From the NCBI RefSeq assembly GCF_910592395.1, contig NC_088308.1, positions 1,364,001-1,428,000 of the forward strand: a stretch of 64,000 bases of DNA. The letters are read 5' to 3'. The position numbers were made by a program, and so were the translations under genes. Origin of the DNA: Lineus longissimus (Eukaryota; Nemertea; Pilidiophora; Heteronemertea; Lineidae). Positions 52,181 through 64,000 of the stretch are shown one piece after another; position 1 is the first letter of the stretch, and every line of letters starts with the position of its first letter. Under the pieces are notes generated by a model. It ran no database searches. It worked only from the letters and a program-made list of their open reading frames with translations, and was not told the origin of the DNA.

Positions 52181-55100
52181 TTATGTATTTCTGTCTGGAC
52201 GACGCAAGGCAAAGTCAGATCCGTTGCCCATCAGCGCCATCTCCACCCCAAGCCCAATGTCCCCGTTCGTCCTCTCCTCGCCGTCTAACACATAACTCCC
52301 CACCACTATCGCCTTGTCTTCGCCAATGTCTCTTCTCCCTGCCTCCTGGTCCTTCTTCCCAAACCTTGGTGGTGGCTCCTCCGGCAGAGGTTTGTTCTTC
52401 GTCTCAGGCATGAAGACAGTCATTAGAATGGACTCGCCCACCGCCATGGTGCCGAAGATGATGTACGGTAGAGAAGGATGGAAGACTTTCTGCAATGAGA
52501 ACAGTAATCTATGAAATGCTATTGGACGTAAGGTCAGTTGTCCCGTCTTCGCGCAGCCAAGATGACGAACCCAACTGAATATCACTTTCATACTGCTACT
52601 ACGAGATTCACACGATGAGGGGGAGAGACGAGGCCGATTTCATTGCATCAGGAGTTTATTTACTTTACCGGTACCTTGTAGAAGATGTTCGTTGGCTGAT
52701 CTATCAGTGGTGTGCGACACTATAAAGTCTCCGACGACGAAGACGGAATACCGACGCTGCAAACATGCTGGTCACCCATTTTCCCGATCTCACGAGCTAT
52801 CTGACTTACCAAAAGTCCTACTTGAGGAGCTAATACGCCTGCTACACGGGCACTGGTGTTACCAGCACCAGACGCGATATTCCTGAAACGAGCAACAAGT
52901 GATGGACCTGTCTGTCACAACTTTAGTACAGTTTTTAAACAAACTGAGATTCGGGACAGAGCTGGGCTAAAGGTTGTGACAATGTCCCGAAAACGGGATA
53001 TCATGTATGGTTTTCTGTGTCGGATCACTACAAAGAATGTGAACAGAAGTCAAGAAAAACGTTGGATTTTGAGTAGATGTTAACAGTATTCGGCGGATTC
53101 TAGTGCACATTCCATTTGACTTTGGGGATGAATAACTCGTGGTACATTTATATAGACCATTTCAGTTTAATCATAGTCCTGCTCTCACCTTATCAAAGTG
53201 GGATAAATTTCCATTGTGATGATGAAGACGGAGATCCAACAGCCCACACCCACAGCATAACTGACCAATGCAAGCCAAGTCCGTACCATCTCGCGTCCCT
53301 TCATGTAGCCAGCCAGGTCCATGGCCAAGATACTGAACATGGCCACGACTGGAATCGCCATTGAGAGCGCATAGCTTGGACGCCTGCCCGTTCTGAAAAC
53401 ATTAGGATTTGAGCAAGTAGTATTGGTGGGTATTGTCTTCTATTTGTGTCGTTGCTGACTGTTTCGAGTTTGCTCTCTTTATCATTTTTGTGATGAGTAC
53501 ATATATTTTTGTAGAAGGAAATTCACCTGATTTGAGCGGGAATTGATACTGTCGCTACATGTTTTCGATGCACTTGGCCTAATCCCAATCTCTAGTCAGC
53601 TTTGTCGGGACAAGAATAAGCAGGAAAGAGAAAGAGAAAGAAGGAGAAGGAGAAGACGGGGAAGACGGGGAAGACGGGGAAGACGAGTGAGAATGAGAGA
53701 CAAACACTCACTTGCTAAAGATAAATGGGGCAGCGATGCGCACGCAGACATTGGCGGCAGCAGCGATTGCCATGTTGATGTAGATGGAACCGGTCAAGCT
53801 TGCCCACTGGGACTTTAAACCATATGACACCATAGAACATGTAAACCTGCAACGAAATTGATATGCTCAGTGGTATATGGGCCAACGAACTGGGGCTGGG
53901 TTAGGCAGCAAGAACAAGCAGATTTGTTTGAAACATGTGATCCCATTGCCCGTTGCTGACGAGTAAGTGCTTGATTCGTCTGTGTGCGTGTGCACCTGGT
54001 CCGCCCATGGGAGGGTTAAAGCATGCTATATTCAAGTCTTTTTATTCTGGAAGACTCTGATCGAATGGTATGATGGTGTATTGTGATGACGTCAGGCCAT
54101 TCAAACACCATGCTATGCGGCAATGACGTCACAGCCAAAGCAAATGTGGCATCACTCCTTATCCTATCACTTCCTCTATCTTCTACTTAATACTCACCAG
54201 CCAAGCATAAGAACCGTTGACCTCAATGCATATGTTTTGCTCGCGAAGAGGTTAGCGTACGTGTAATGGCCAGCCGCCTTTTGAGCCTCCGCATATGACT
54301 TTCCAATTCGACGGATGATCGCGGAATCTGGCGGGGGGCGGCGGTTGATCCGTGCAACAAACTTTAGCCATTTGAAGGCAACGTCGTATTTTTGCTTCTG
54401 TAAGAGCCATCGGGAGCTTTCTGGTAGAAAACTAAAAAACACAAAACAAGCTTTTATTTTTATGCTTCCCCTTCTCATTACCTGTCCTCTTCCGCTTACT
54501 CCTCTTACCACAACCAATTTCATGAACAATAAGCCCGCTTCAGCTCCCATTCTCCATCAGTTTTCCTTCTGTTAATTCCGCTGACCATGACCAATGGTAT
54601 CAACAAGGCCCCGCTCATATCCCCCTTCTCCATACGTTTCCCCCTCTGTTTACTTCTGATCGCTGACCATGACCAGTGGTATCAACAAGGCCCCGCTCAT
54701 ATCCCCCTTCTCCATACGTTTCCCCCTCTGTTTACTCCTGATCTCTGACCATGACCAGTGGTATCAACAAGGCCCCGCTCATATCCCCCTTCTCCATACG
54801 TTTCCCCCTCTGTTTACTCCTGATCGCTGACCATGACCAATGGTATCAACAAGGCCCCGCTCATATCCCCCTTCTCCATACGTTTCCCCCTCTGTTTACT
54901 CCTGATCGCTGACCATGACCAGTGGTATCAACAAGGCCCCGCTCATATCCCCCTTCTCCATACGTTTCCCCCTCTGTTTACTCCTGATCGCTGACCATGA
55001 CCAGTGGTATCAACAAGGCCCCGCTCATATCCCCCTTCTCCATACGTTTCCCCCTCTGTTTACTCCTGATCGCTGACCATGACCAGTGGTATCAACAAGG

Positions 55101-57567
55101 CCCCGCTCATATCCCCCTTCTCCACACGTTTCCCCCTCTGTTTACTCCTGATCGCTGACCATGACCAGTGGTATCAACAAGGCCCCGCTCATATCCCCCT
55201 TCTCCATACGTTTCCCCCTCTGTTTACTTCTGATCGCTGACCATGACCAGTGGTATCAACAAGGCCCCGCTCATATCCCCCTTCTCCATACGTTTCCCCC
55301 TCTGTTTACTCCTGATCGCTGACCATGACCAGTGGTATCAACAAGGCCCCGCTCATATCCCCCTTCTCCATACGTTTCCCCCTCTGTTTACTCCTGATCG
55401 CTGACCATGACCAGTGGTATCAACAAGGCCCCGCTCATATCCCCCTTCTCCATACGTTTCCCCCTCTGTTTACTTCTGATCGCTGACCATGACCAGTGGT
55501 ATCAACAAGGCCCCGCTCATATCCCCCTTCTCCATACGTTTCCCCCTCTGTTTACTCCTGATCTCTGACCATGACCAGTGGTATCAACAAGGCCCCGCTC
55601 ATATCCCCCTTCTCCATACGTTTCCCCCTCTGTTTACTCCTGATCTCTGACCACGACTAATGGTATCAACAAGGCCCCGCTCATATCCCCCTTCTCCATA
55701 CGTTTCCCCCTCTGTTTACTCCTGATCTCTGACCATGACCAGTGGTATCAACAAGGCCCCGCTCATATCCCCCTTCTCCATACGTTTCCCCCTCTGTTTA
55801 CTCCTGATCTCTGACCACGACTAATGGTATCAACAAGGCCCCGCTCATATCCCCCTTCTCCATACGTTTCCCCCTCTGTTTACTCCTGATCTCTGACCAC
55901 GACTAATGGTATTAATAAGGCTCCGCATTTGGTCCCCCTTCTCCATGCTTGTTCCCTCCTGTTTTTTTTATCTGATGGAGACTGTAATATAACAGCTTCC
56001 GCAGCTGTGTGTCGAGGGGTTTGTGCTTTTAATTACAATACAGTATACTGATAAAGTGGCCGTGGACCATCCCGGGGACCATCAGGCATTGGACATAGTA
56101 GGCCTATTGTTCATTTACTTACACGAATGAAAGAAGTAGAAAAGGCGCGAACGGGAGGCTCGATCCTAATGCCAAGTGCTGCCATGGACGGAGAAAGTAA
56201 GCAACTAGAGGCAAGAGGAAGTGAGAAATTCCCCAACCAAGCCTCATGGCCACAAATATGCGCCATTTCATACCAACGTACTCCATCGGGAGAATAGTGG
56301 CGACAGTCGCGCAACATCCTGAAATAAGATGAGACGAAAGGTCATGATCCCATAGTGTTGCAAAGAATCGGAGGTGACGCAGTTCCACTATCCTCCATAT
56401 CGACCCCCCTCCCCTCTGCTGAATATATATAAAAGAAACGACTCTACTCGTTAGAAATGAAGACAGGATCCATATGAACGTAGGCTACGCACTCTTGTTT
56501 TGATTTGGGACGTATAACGTTAAAATGCCCAAATTAGGGCATTCCACTGACCGGCAAATAAACCAACTATGAAACGTAAGGCTGCATATACTGGCCACAG
56601 AGTGACTGCTGCCAGGCAGGCCTGGGCAGCTATTAGTCCCGTCCATGCCGCCAACAAGATAGGTCTTCTTCCCAACATGTCCGAGAGCTGACCCCCAATA
56701 ATGGCGCCGACGAGCAGCCCGGCGAAGTAGATGCTGGCAGTGAGCTTCACCAGATAGTATTTATCACATGTCAGGTTCCACTGGAAATAGATGACAAAAA
56801 TTGAGATCCATGTATAGGCAATGTATCTTTGGGTCAATTTTAAAGGGTTATCGATTGTCTCTCAAGAAATCAAGGTCAACTCAGTTAAAAAGTCCCACTT
56901 AACGGTACATGTGCTTCAAAATTAAGATTATCACTTATGATTTGAAGGACCATTCCATGTCCGTGCACGCATGGCCGGTGAGTACATGTTGCTTTTGTTT
57001 CGAAAGAGAAGGAATCTCTTAGCTACTTGAAGTAAGAATGACTACCGGAGGTATGATTTGGAAACATAGCAATGGCTGCCAAGCTACAAATATCACACCA
57101 GATGTCGCACATTTAAAGCTTTTCTTGCCCCAAAAGGGTTCGACGGATGCAGAAGGGAAGTAAGCGGGTGGCCGGTGTCTTTCTTTGAACTGCTGACAAA
57201 ATATTACCTCTGTCACAATGCTTGTGTAATCATCCAAATATGTCACGTTGGTACATGCCTTCCCAGCAGACGGGCACTTTCCTAAATCAGGAACCGTCTC
57301 ATTATAACATGCCGCAGTTGAGTTAGTGCAGCTCAGCACCGATGGCGCCCCGTAGGAGCTGGAATTCAATGCGTCGCTTAGCGTCAGGCAGCTGTAGTGA
57401 GGTCCGCTCTCCAGGACGAAGTAGTTGACAGTCATTCCAACCGTACATTCGATGGCGATACTGAGTAGGATTATCATAACCTGGGCAGCACCCATGCTGT
57501 CAATAGATTCCAGAACTCCCTCGAAAGTTTCACCCTCATTTGCCTCTTCAGTCGTTTCGCCATCCAT
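52181..57567 (-). CDS. SLC22-family organic ion transporter (OAT/OCTN-like)
   Basis: Eight exons on the minus strand: 57567-57208, 56780-56552, 56318-56123, 54431-54198, 53846-53712, 53392-53189, 52882-52810, 52489-52181. They join to 579 residues with 12 predicted membrane segments. After TM1 a large extracellular loop carries six Cys and several N-glycosylation sequons (NSS, NST, NET, NVT, NLT), ending SIVTEWNLTCDKYYLV. The MFS motif GGQLSDMLGRRP and the family motif FLPESSRWLL are present, as is EIYPTLIRN before TM11. In TM11, TSARVAGVLAP places Arg (about R465) where organic cation transporters have Asp, which favours an anion or zwitterion substrate. The C-terminal tail (MPETKNKPLPE) is typical. 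ATG choice: MDGETTEE; an upstream in-frame Met would add 13 residues. It acts at the plasma membrane. Confidence 0.94.
53615..53690. repeat. Purine-rich minisatellite in an SLC22 intron
   Basis: AGAAAG/GGAGAA runs followed by four GAAGACGGG-type units. Confidence 0.9.
54583..55965. repeat. 82-bp tandem array, ~17 copies, in SLC22 intron 3
   Basis: Sixteen exact 82-bp steps link GACCATGACC(A/C) at 54583 with the last, diverged unit at 55895. Units contain AACAAGGCCCCGCTCATATC and CCCCCTTCTCCATACG. Sub-variants GATCGCT/GATCTCT and GACCATGACCAG/GACCACGACTAA mark blocks of expansion. An older diverged unit lies upstream (about 54468-54582). On the transcribed minus strand every unit has runs of five, five and four G. 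Confidence 0.97.
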
Positions 57568-59214
57568 AATAAAACTTTTAAAATTGGAAGTCCAGAAAAA
57601 AAACAAGTCAATGCGAATAGCTTAAAAAACGACACGAACTACTGCAAAGTCTAATTACCTAAACTAATGTTTCAATTTACGTCCATATAGTTTATCTAAC
57701 TCTTATCTGGCCTGTCCTAGCCCCAACCCTTCACCAGTGTCAAACTGTCGGTCGGCAATCTTCGAGTGCCTGAACTGGGTCTCGGACATGGTCGGTAGGC
57801 CTATCATGTTTTGATCATGCTCGTGTGAAGAGATCGGTCAAACTGGGACACCATTGCGCTAGTTCCGGCAGATTCGCACTGCTCGTACCCATTTGAATCG
57901 TTCACCTGATAACTTTAATTTTTGATAAATTTTATTTTGAAAACTGAAGGAAAAAATATGAGGCAAACCATTGCGATACAGCATGAGGTTATTGGTCTAT
58001 TGACGTCAAGTCCATTTGGGGTCAAGATGTTGATCGATTTCCTCTAAAAGGCCTGTATCGACTGAGAAAGACAGGGCGAAGCGAATCATCATGATTGTAG
58101 GACCGGCCTGGGCCCAAAGTGGATATAAAGGTTGGTCTCGGCGCGGGGCCCCAGCCAATGGATGAGCCGGCATTCCCGGCAGATCAAATCATATCCCCCA
58201 AAACTGAACATAACAGGAATGACTAACGCGGACGCCCTGGATTATCAATCGTTTTCAAATCTCAGCTTTTAATGCTGGGGTTATAACATTTCGATAGATA
58301 CATAATTAATCAGATGATTTACCGTAAATTTTTCATTTTACTACAAAATGTCCCATACATGATTTGAAAACCATGAACCACTGAAGATGACTGTACCACG
58401 AAACATAAAGTGATGATAAAAATCACTGTAACCTTTCTGAAGACAACTTTAGCGAAAAAGCTATTCACTTTCAATGAAATGTAAAGGCACTGCAAGTACA
58501 GCGAAGCTGTGACAACGATAGCTATATGAGAGCAGTTAAACCGATATTTCAATGTACCGTTATGCGTTAAACTTAAACGACTAAGTCTACTTCCAAATTA
58601 AAAGTAGAGAATATTCTTTTGTACGTCTTGTATTACCAAAATATAGATATGAGGAAAAATGTGCGTAAGATCGCTGTGCATAAAGTTTTGTATCATATAC
58701 ATTCAAACCCTTTCTATGAGGCCAATGATCAGGCCTATCGGCGTGGTCAGTGACCTCTCACATGGATTTCAGGCTATTTACAGTTGACATCACTCTTTGT
58801 AGACCTAAATATGCCCACGCAACTACCGGCATTGTAGTGCGTCGGTTGCCCTCTTTCGATCTGAAAGGAGACTCGAGCTCGACGCATCACCGGCAATAAA
58901 TAACGTCCAGCGCTTCGTCATTTTATCATATCACCGTTTCCCCTACAGTCTTGCAGTGAAAGTGGAATGAGTGTTGTTGTGTTGTGTTGCGAATTTAAGA
59001 AAACAAAACGTTTTCATTACAAAGAAGCTTGTGTTCGTTATATACATTTTGCAGCAGTAAGAATATCAGCCCTCGTCCAGTCCAGTGAGATTAGAGGACA
59101 TTGTGGCCTCTGGTAGCATATAATTGTCTGGCCAAAGGTTGAGAGGTGGTAGTAGTTGATAACGTCCATGTGCGACGACTGACCACTACACCAATTAAGA
59201 CTTGCCCTGATGCT
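57568..59214. other. SLC22 5' flank / intergenic, no gene seen
   Basis: AT-rich, only short frames. The SLC22 promoter should lie near 57570-57700. Confidence 0.45.
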
Positions 59215-59385
59215 ATGTGTCAAAGATAAGTTTTTTTCCTCTTAAGCAGTCAAGAGTACATGTAAGACTTGTAAGGAAAGGAGACATGTCTAGAGTCTCA
59301 CGCCGACAGTGGGGATCGAACCAGGGACCTTTTGACTCGACCGCTATACCCAGAGACCCGAGCCACTACACCACCGCGTCAAACA
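59215..59385 (-). mobile_element. tRNA-derived SINE head
   Basis: Read on the minus strand: TGGCTCGGGTCTCTGGGTAT (A-box side), then AAGGTCCCTGGTTCGATCCC with a B box, then CACTGTCGGCGTGAGACTC. The same GGTCCCTGGTTCGA and CTGTCGG.G.GAGACTC blocks occur in the SINE at 12780, so they share a family. The central domain seen there is not evident here. Confidence 0.65.
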
Positions 59386-59692
59386 GATTCCGTACAACCT
59401 TCCTTCACCGTCTGTTTTGCGGCGTTTATCCTCCGAGTCAAATTGATTCAATGACCACAGAGGGTAGTTCTCTCTCACGACAAACAACACGTGATACGGT
59501 CCGAGATTGGGAGATTTGACTCGAACCAACCTCAGTTAGACTAGAGGCGAATTCTCCAAGCTGTTGCCATAGGTCAAGACTAGTGGCGTCGCTAAGAGTC
59601 CTTGCACCGTTTATACCACGCCTGCGCCGCTATGAGTTGAAGTTAGTCCATAAGAAAATCGACTTAAACACTGGCGGAAGAAGACACAAATA

Positions 59693-60846
59693 TCACGCCG
59701 TGTACGCCGAACAAATCTGATGGTATTTCGGCGGGTAGTTCATCATGACCATGCTCATTTTGCGGGAGAGTAATATCCAGAGTACACCGTCCAGTGTCAC
59801 AAACACCATCGCCACCCAGCCGAGGTAGATCGACCAGCCATGCCTGACAGTCCGCATTTGAATTTCATCCGGGAACGTGTCACTCGTCTTATAGTGGTTA
59901 ACCATGTTTGCTATCTTCAGATGCATCAACATGATCACGAACAACATGTATAACGCTGGAAAAAACAAGGAAGTGACAGTACAGTGACAGTAAAGGATAT
60001 AACCAGTATCCAGGGGGAGGCTTTCTTAGGGATGCAATGGTGTTGTGATGATAAAGATGACGCGAATGATCTGAAAACTGCATCCCAGAGAAGACCGCCG
60101 ATTACCTAATGTCGCATTAATTACTAGTAGCACTGCTATGGAAATATGGGAATAACGTGAACTGAAATCTTAGTCTGGCGACCACGCCAATAGGTAAAAA
60201 GGAATAACACCTTCATTACTTACGTACCTGCAGCCAAGCAGCAGACGCCAGTAATCATGGCGCTAACGACTTGTTGCCGAAGAACGGAGAATATTCCAAG
60301 GGATGCTGCTATCAGGAACGAGATGGTCACCACCATGGCACACACTTCTGAAGAACGAATCAGTTCCCAGTCTGGAAAATAGGGGAGACAGAGAATTCAA
60401 CAGATCAGAAAGTTCAATTGCATAAAGCATATATTTTTTGTAACGCTGCCAGACACATTTTGAAAATACTTCCGTCGACTTTTCGAAGTACATGTAATTC
60501 GTTGAAGTGTGAAGTAAAGGTGTCGGAAAAAATTAACTTTTTGAAAGTTGCCCAAATATACATTATACTGCAAAGATTGTACGCCGTGGCGGCTCTAAAA
60601 GCAAGGAGCAGCATATTATTCGTTATATTGATCAAAGAAATTAATAGTTTTATTTGTTATAGCATTTGAGATTGCATTGTTGTTGACTTGATTAAATAAC
60701 GGAAACATCTCTGCTGTGCATGTGCTTTGCTAACATGTGCAGGTACCTACCCATCTCAAAGGGCTTTGCCTTATCCGCTGTGATTGACATGTAATCCAGG
60801 CATTGGGTCGTTTGCTTCAGACCAGATAGCGTGGGTCGAATGTAAT
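59693..60846 (-). CDS. Claudin/PMP22-like four-transmembrane protein, last three exons (5' incomplete)
   Basis: Minus-strand exons 60846-60751, 60371-60228 and 59955-59693 join in frame to the TGA at 59693. The first ends the extracellular loop (SGLKQTTQCLDYMSITADKA). The second holds TM2 (VCAMVVTISFLIAASLGIFS) and starts TM3. The third completes TM3 (LYMLFVIMLMH) and has TM4 (GWSIYLGWVAMVFVTLDGVL). The spacing and GLxxxxxC resemble the claudin/PMP22/EMP fold, though GLW is GLK here. The exon with TM1 and the start codon was not identified; an open minus-strand frame at 60847-61386 lacks a TM segment and is not convincing. Role: possibly junction or membrane organisation, inferred from fold only. 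Confidence 0.72.
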
Positions 60847-63800
60847 CTGAAAAATACAATTCAGTATTGGAATTTTCCGAGCATCTGAAGGAAAACATTG
60901 CAAGTAGTCATTGGCTTCTTGGGGAGAGGCGCCATAATAACCGTTGTTGTCCGACGAAAGGGGCCGAGCACGCGTCATGCCCCCTCCGCCTGAATCCACC
61001 ACTGAAATAAGTTTAACATACATATTGAGAACAGCTTGGTGTAGCAGTGGCGCTATACGATCGTCCAAAGTTACTTTAGGTCTCTTCCTGTAACTATATG
61101 CGTATTTGCATAACGGACTGCGCTTGATTATTGTATAAAGTCTCGTTTCCCGGCAGGAAAATGAACCATGTTCTTCCCTCAAATTGACTAACGTTCCTCG
61201 GCAGACATGGTAGATGCTCCATTTGGCGCTAAACATCTCCAGATTGCACTCCGGGGAAATTACTTCAGTGCTATCAATATTTGATACTTTAGCACTCGAC
61301 ACGTCCCCCACACTCTTCACGATCACGTTATCCGTTCCCTGTTGAGACATCTTGCTAATTTCCACAAACCATCTAGACAATACCACACAAAGGATGAAAT
61401 TTGTCTGTATTGAAGTGGTAGCATTATCCTGGTTTTGAGATAGTCAGAACACTTCAAAATGCGGGAGATTGCCTCTTAGTGAGAGAATATTCGTGTTAGG
61501 ACTACGTTCAATAAAGTTTTGTGAGAATTCGACAGATGTGAGACCCTAAAGCTGTCTAACATAATTTCGACAATTTCTTCAACTCAAATTTCGTTTATTT
61601 TAGACAGTATTAAAATATCAGATGAGAATAATCAATTTTGATAAATTTCCAAGCGAATGTTATATTTCGCAAGTAGGTTTAACATCCTCACTGCCATCCT
61701 TCAGTTAAGATTGTAAACAAAGAAGGTAAATTTTCTCGTGTAGCACTAAAACGTCTTTTTTATTCAACTTACACTCCCAGAGTGTGGTAATGGCAACGGA
61801 TATCCTGTGACCTTGCCTTAGGAGAGGCTTAAATTATTCAGGTCTTCATTACCGCTGGAATCACAAAGATGACCATGTTTTGATGGCTGGCATTGATCCA
61901 CTCTCCAAGAGGAGGGGTAACAGGAAAGATACAGCCAAACCAAACGAGATTCTGTCTGTACCTAATCGAGATGATGGATAAGGCACTTGTAACGATATAT
62001 ATGTTCATTTGACAGAGGACTGGTTCACCATTTTAATCCGCGCAACTGACGGATTACGACGGTACGTCACCACGTACTGGTGGCCATGGTACTAGTCTAA
62101 TCTGAACCTGGATGGGTTTGCTCTAATCCGTCTAACCCGCATTGCCAGCAATAATGAAATCATCCCGAAATACCAGTACCATCGCTTCACACGGTCGACC
62201 TTGAAAAGAAGGTCGTGGTCAGGATAAATTGTAGGCTATGACCATGCAGTATCGTTTATCGCACAAATGTGTGACCTTGACATTGATGTACTATAGTACG
62301 TTACCATGTCCAAAGTATCTGAAAAGCATATCATCAAGAATTCATTAATACGAAACTTTATCAAGTCTTCATTTTACCATGATATTTGTTTGGATGCAGT
62401 GGGACTACCTGTAGATGTGGTTAATGGATTTATCCACTAAAAGACCTCTTCTGCCTAAAATGGATATCCCCATATTTTCAAGTATCATCATTTTTATAAA
62501 CATGATGTACGTTAAAGCCTGAAATGAAACGAAATGTATTAACGAAACACTCTTCGGGTCTCGCGAAAATCGATAGGAGCGGGGAGGCAAACCAGCTGGT
62601 CCCGGTACACATTTGCCAGCAAATAGCTTTTGGAACATCATTTTCTCATTTAGGTGCGTTGTTTTTAGTTGAGGTCGGTGCATGCAACGGACGTACATAC
62701 TTCAATACAACTATACAGGTTCCCGGGTCAAGGGTTTTACATTCCTTTACATCATGGCATAAAAATAATGTGTTCCCCTTATATCCTATAAGAAGAGGGA
62801 TACGTCCTTACTTATTCCTGTTTATGTCTCAATAATGAAGCGTTTGCCTCCGATGAGAGAATTGTGACCATGATGGAGTGGTTAATTCTCTGTGAATAAT
62901 TGAACGCGGTGGAACCGGTTTTTACGAAAGCACGAGAGAACGTAAACAATTTAATTTCCGATTCCTAATTGTTCCTCGTGGGCAAAATTGTCAAGCTGCA
63001 TGGATTCCACCTCTCCATCGACTACCAAGCACTGAACTGGTAAATGAAAAAAACAGTAAAGACAGTCGGTCAATGTTTATTCCTTACTTTCAGACGACTG
63101 TCAATAGTGATTCATAATGAGTAAGATGATTGGACATCTTATGGATCGATCGTCGGGTGTGTACCACATCGTTTCTATTCGGTGATGTGGATAGACCTGA
63201 AGATGCTTTTGAAAAATACATTTAGACTCAGTCTTTCTGTACAAAACTGAAATAAAAGCATTTACTAGACTTTCTATCACCCATTGGCTTGACTGGGCAA
63301 TGGCGGGCCAGGGCAATGCAATCTACATGATGATGGCTTCGAAATCGAATGCAAATTGAAAGCAGTTGATCGGACCATGACTCACCTAACACCAGCACTG
63401 ATTCAGATGATACTGGTCCAAACACATACAGTATATATGACTTTCTGAATCTTTGCTGGTGTTAGCAATGTCATGGTCAACTGCTTTTAATTGCATTATA
63501 TTCCGAATGTACCAAGTAGATATCATTGCCCTCACACTCGTCCCACCGGCAATCTGTACAAAGCTATATGACCATTAGCATCCTGTCTAGAAGTCAGTTT
63601 TTTATTTCTGTTCATTTCTGTTCTTTTTCGTCAGCATTACAGCAGCCGGCCAGCGGTTCAGAAAGCCATAACGTCTGTCACATAATTATATACTGCCACG
63701 AGTACAAAAATATGCCATTTATTTAATGTCTTATTGGCACATACTTCGTAGTTTTACATTTTTTACATCCGAACACAAAATTGCGAGTAACAAAACGTAT

Positions 63801-64000
63801 ACGTACATCTCATCTATTCCAGCTAAAAGAGTTTAATATATATAACATTTCGCGTTACCAACATTGCTTATAATTGAAAGCATTATCCGTTCTCATTCGT
63901 AGCAATGCTTAGCAACGATATAAAAATGAGTTCGTAATCATTTTAAGAGCAATGAAGTGTATTTGCGGGTGGCTCAACAACAAAACGCCATTAATTTGAT
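60847..64000. other. No gene recognised
   Basis: Open but unconvincing frames exist (for example minus 60847-61386 and minus 62405-62698). The missing first exon of the claudin-like gene may lie here, but no hydrophobic TM1-like segment with suitable splice sites stood out. No tandem repeats are visible. Confidence 0.4.

Noticed and set aside
52090-52413. Plus-strand 107-codon frame rich in Pro/Ser
   Set aside because: Antisense shadow of the last SLC22 exon.
54315-54575. Plus-strand 86-codon frame
   Set aside because: Antisense shadow of SLC22 exon 4.
61800-61990. Minus-strand stretch RQNLVWFGCIFPVTPPLGEW as a TM1 exon for the claudin-like gene
   Set aside because: The hydrophobic run is too short and broken by prolines, and no donor with the required phase follows it convincingly.

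Overview
This is an intron-rich animal nuclear genomic window, not prokaryotic. The genes have GT-AG introns with pyrimidine tracts before the acceptors, and dispersed repeats fill the gaps. Gene content (an ABCC1-like transporter, TBL3/UTP13, VTI1A, RPL34, an SLC22 transporter, a Cys-loop receptor subunit, a class A GPCR, a claudin-like four-TM protein), many tRNA-derived and foldback repeats, and frequent ACATGTA words suggest a marine invertebrate. A lophotrochozoan such as a mollusc is my best guess, but the phylum is not proven by the sequence.

Layout. 1-2.7 kb: a 52-bp tandem array, one orphan ionotropic-glutamate-receptor exon (+), then a complete intronless peptide-type GPCR (-). 3.9-9.4 kb: a ~1.19-kb repeat unit present as three direct and two inverted copies, each carrying a tRNA-like segment. 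9.4-16.8 kb: a repeat desert with several tandem arrays, a SINE and a broken sulfatase exon. 16.8-20.4 kb: a complete six-exon Cys-loop (nAChR-like) subunit (+). 21.1-38.5 kb: a 28-exon ABCC/MRP transporter (+), with foldback elements in its introns and degenerate copies of two of its own exons. 39.0-45.4 kb: 16-exon TBL3/UTP13 (-), convergent with ABCC. 47.4-49.8 kb: 7-exon VTI1A (-), head to head with 4-exon RPL34 (+, 50.0-51.6 kb). 52.2-57.6 kb: 8-exon SLC22 transporter (-), with a 17-copy 82-bp array in one intron. 59.7-60.8 kb: the last three exons of a claudin/PMP22-like protein (-). 61-64 kb: no gene recognised.

All spliced models were joined by hand. Every junction keeps reading frame, and the complete models have lengths divisible by three: nAChR 1416 nt, ABCC 4710, TBL3 2814, VTI1A 666, RPL34 348, SLC22 1740. 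The genes do not form a pathway. They mix housekeeping genes (ribosome biogenesis, translation, vesicle fusion) with membrane receptors and transporters. The least expected observations are the decayed in-gene exon duplications of ABCC, the tRNA-bearing direct/inverted 1.19-kb array, a foldback element abutting a splice acceptor, and a nAChR-like subunit lacking the usual agonist-site residues.
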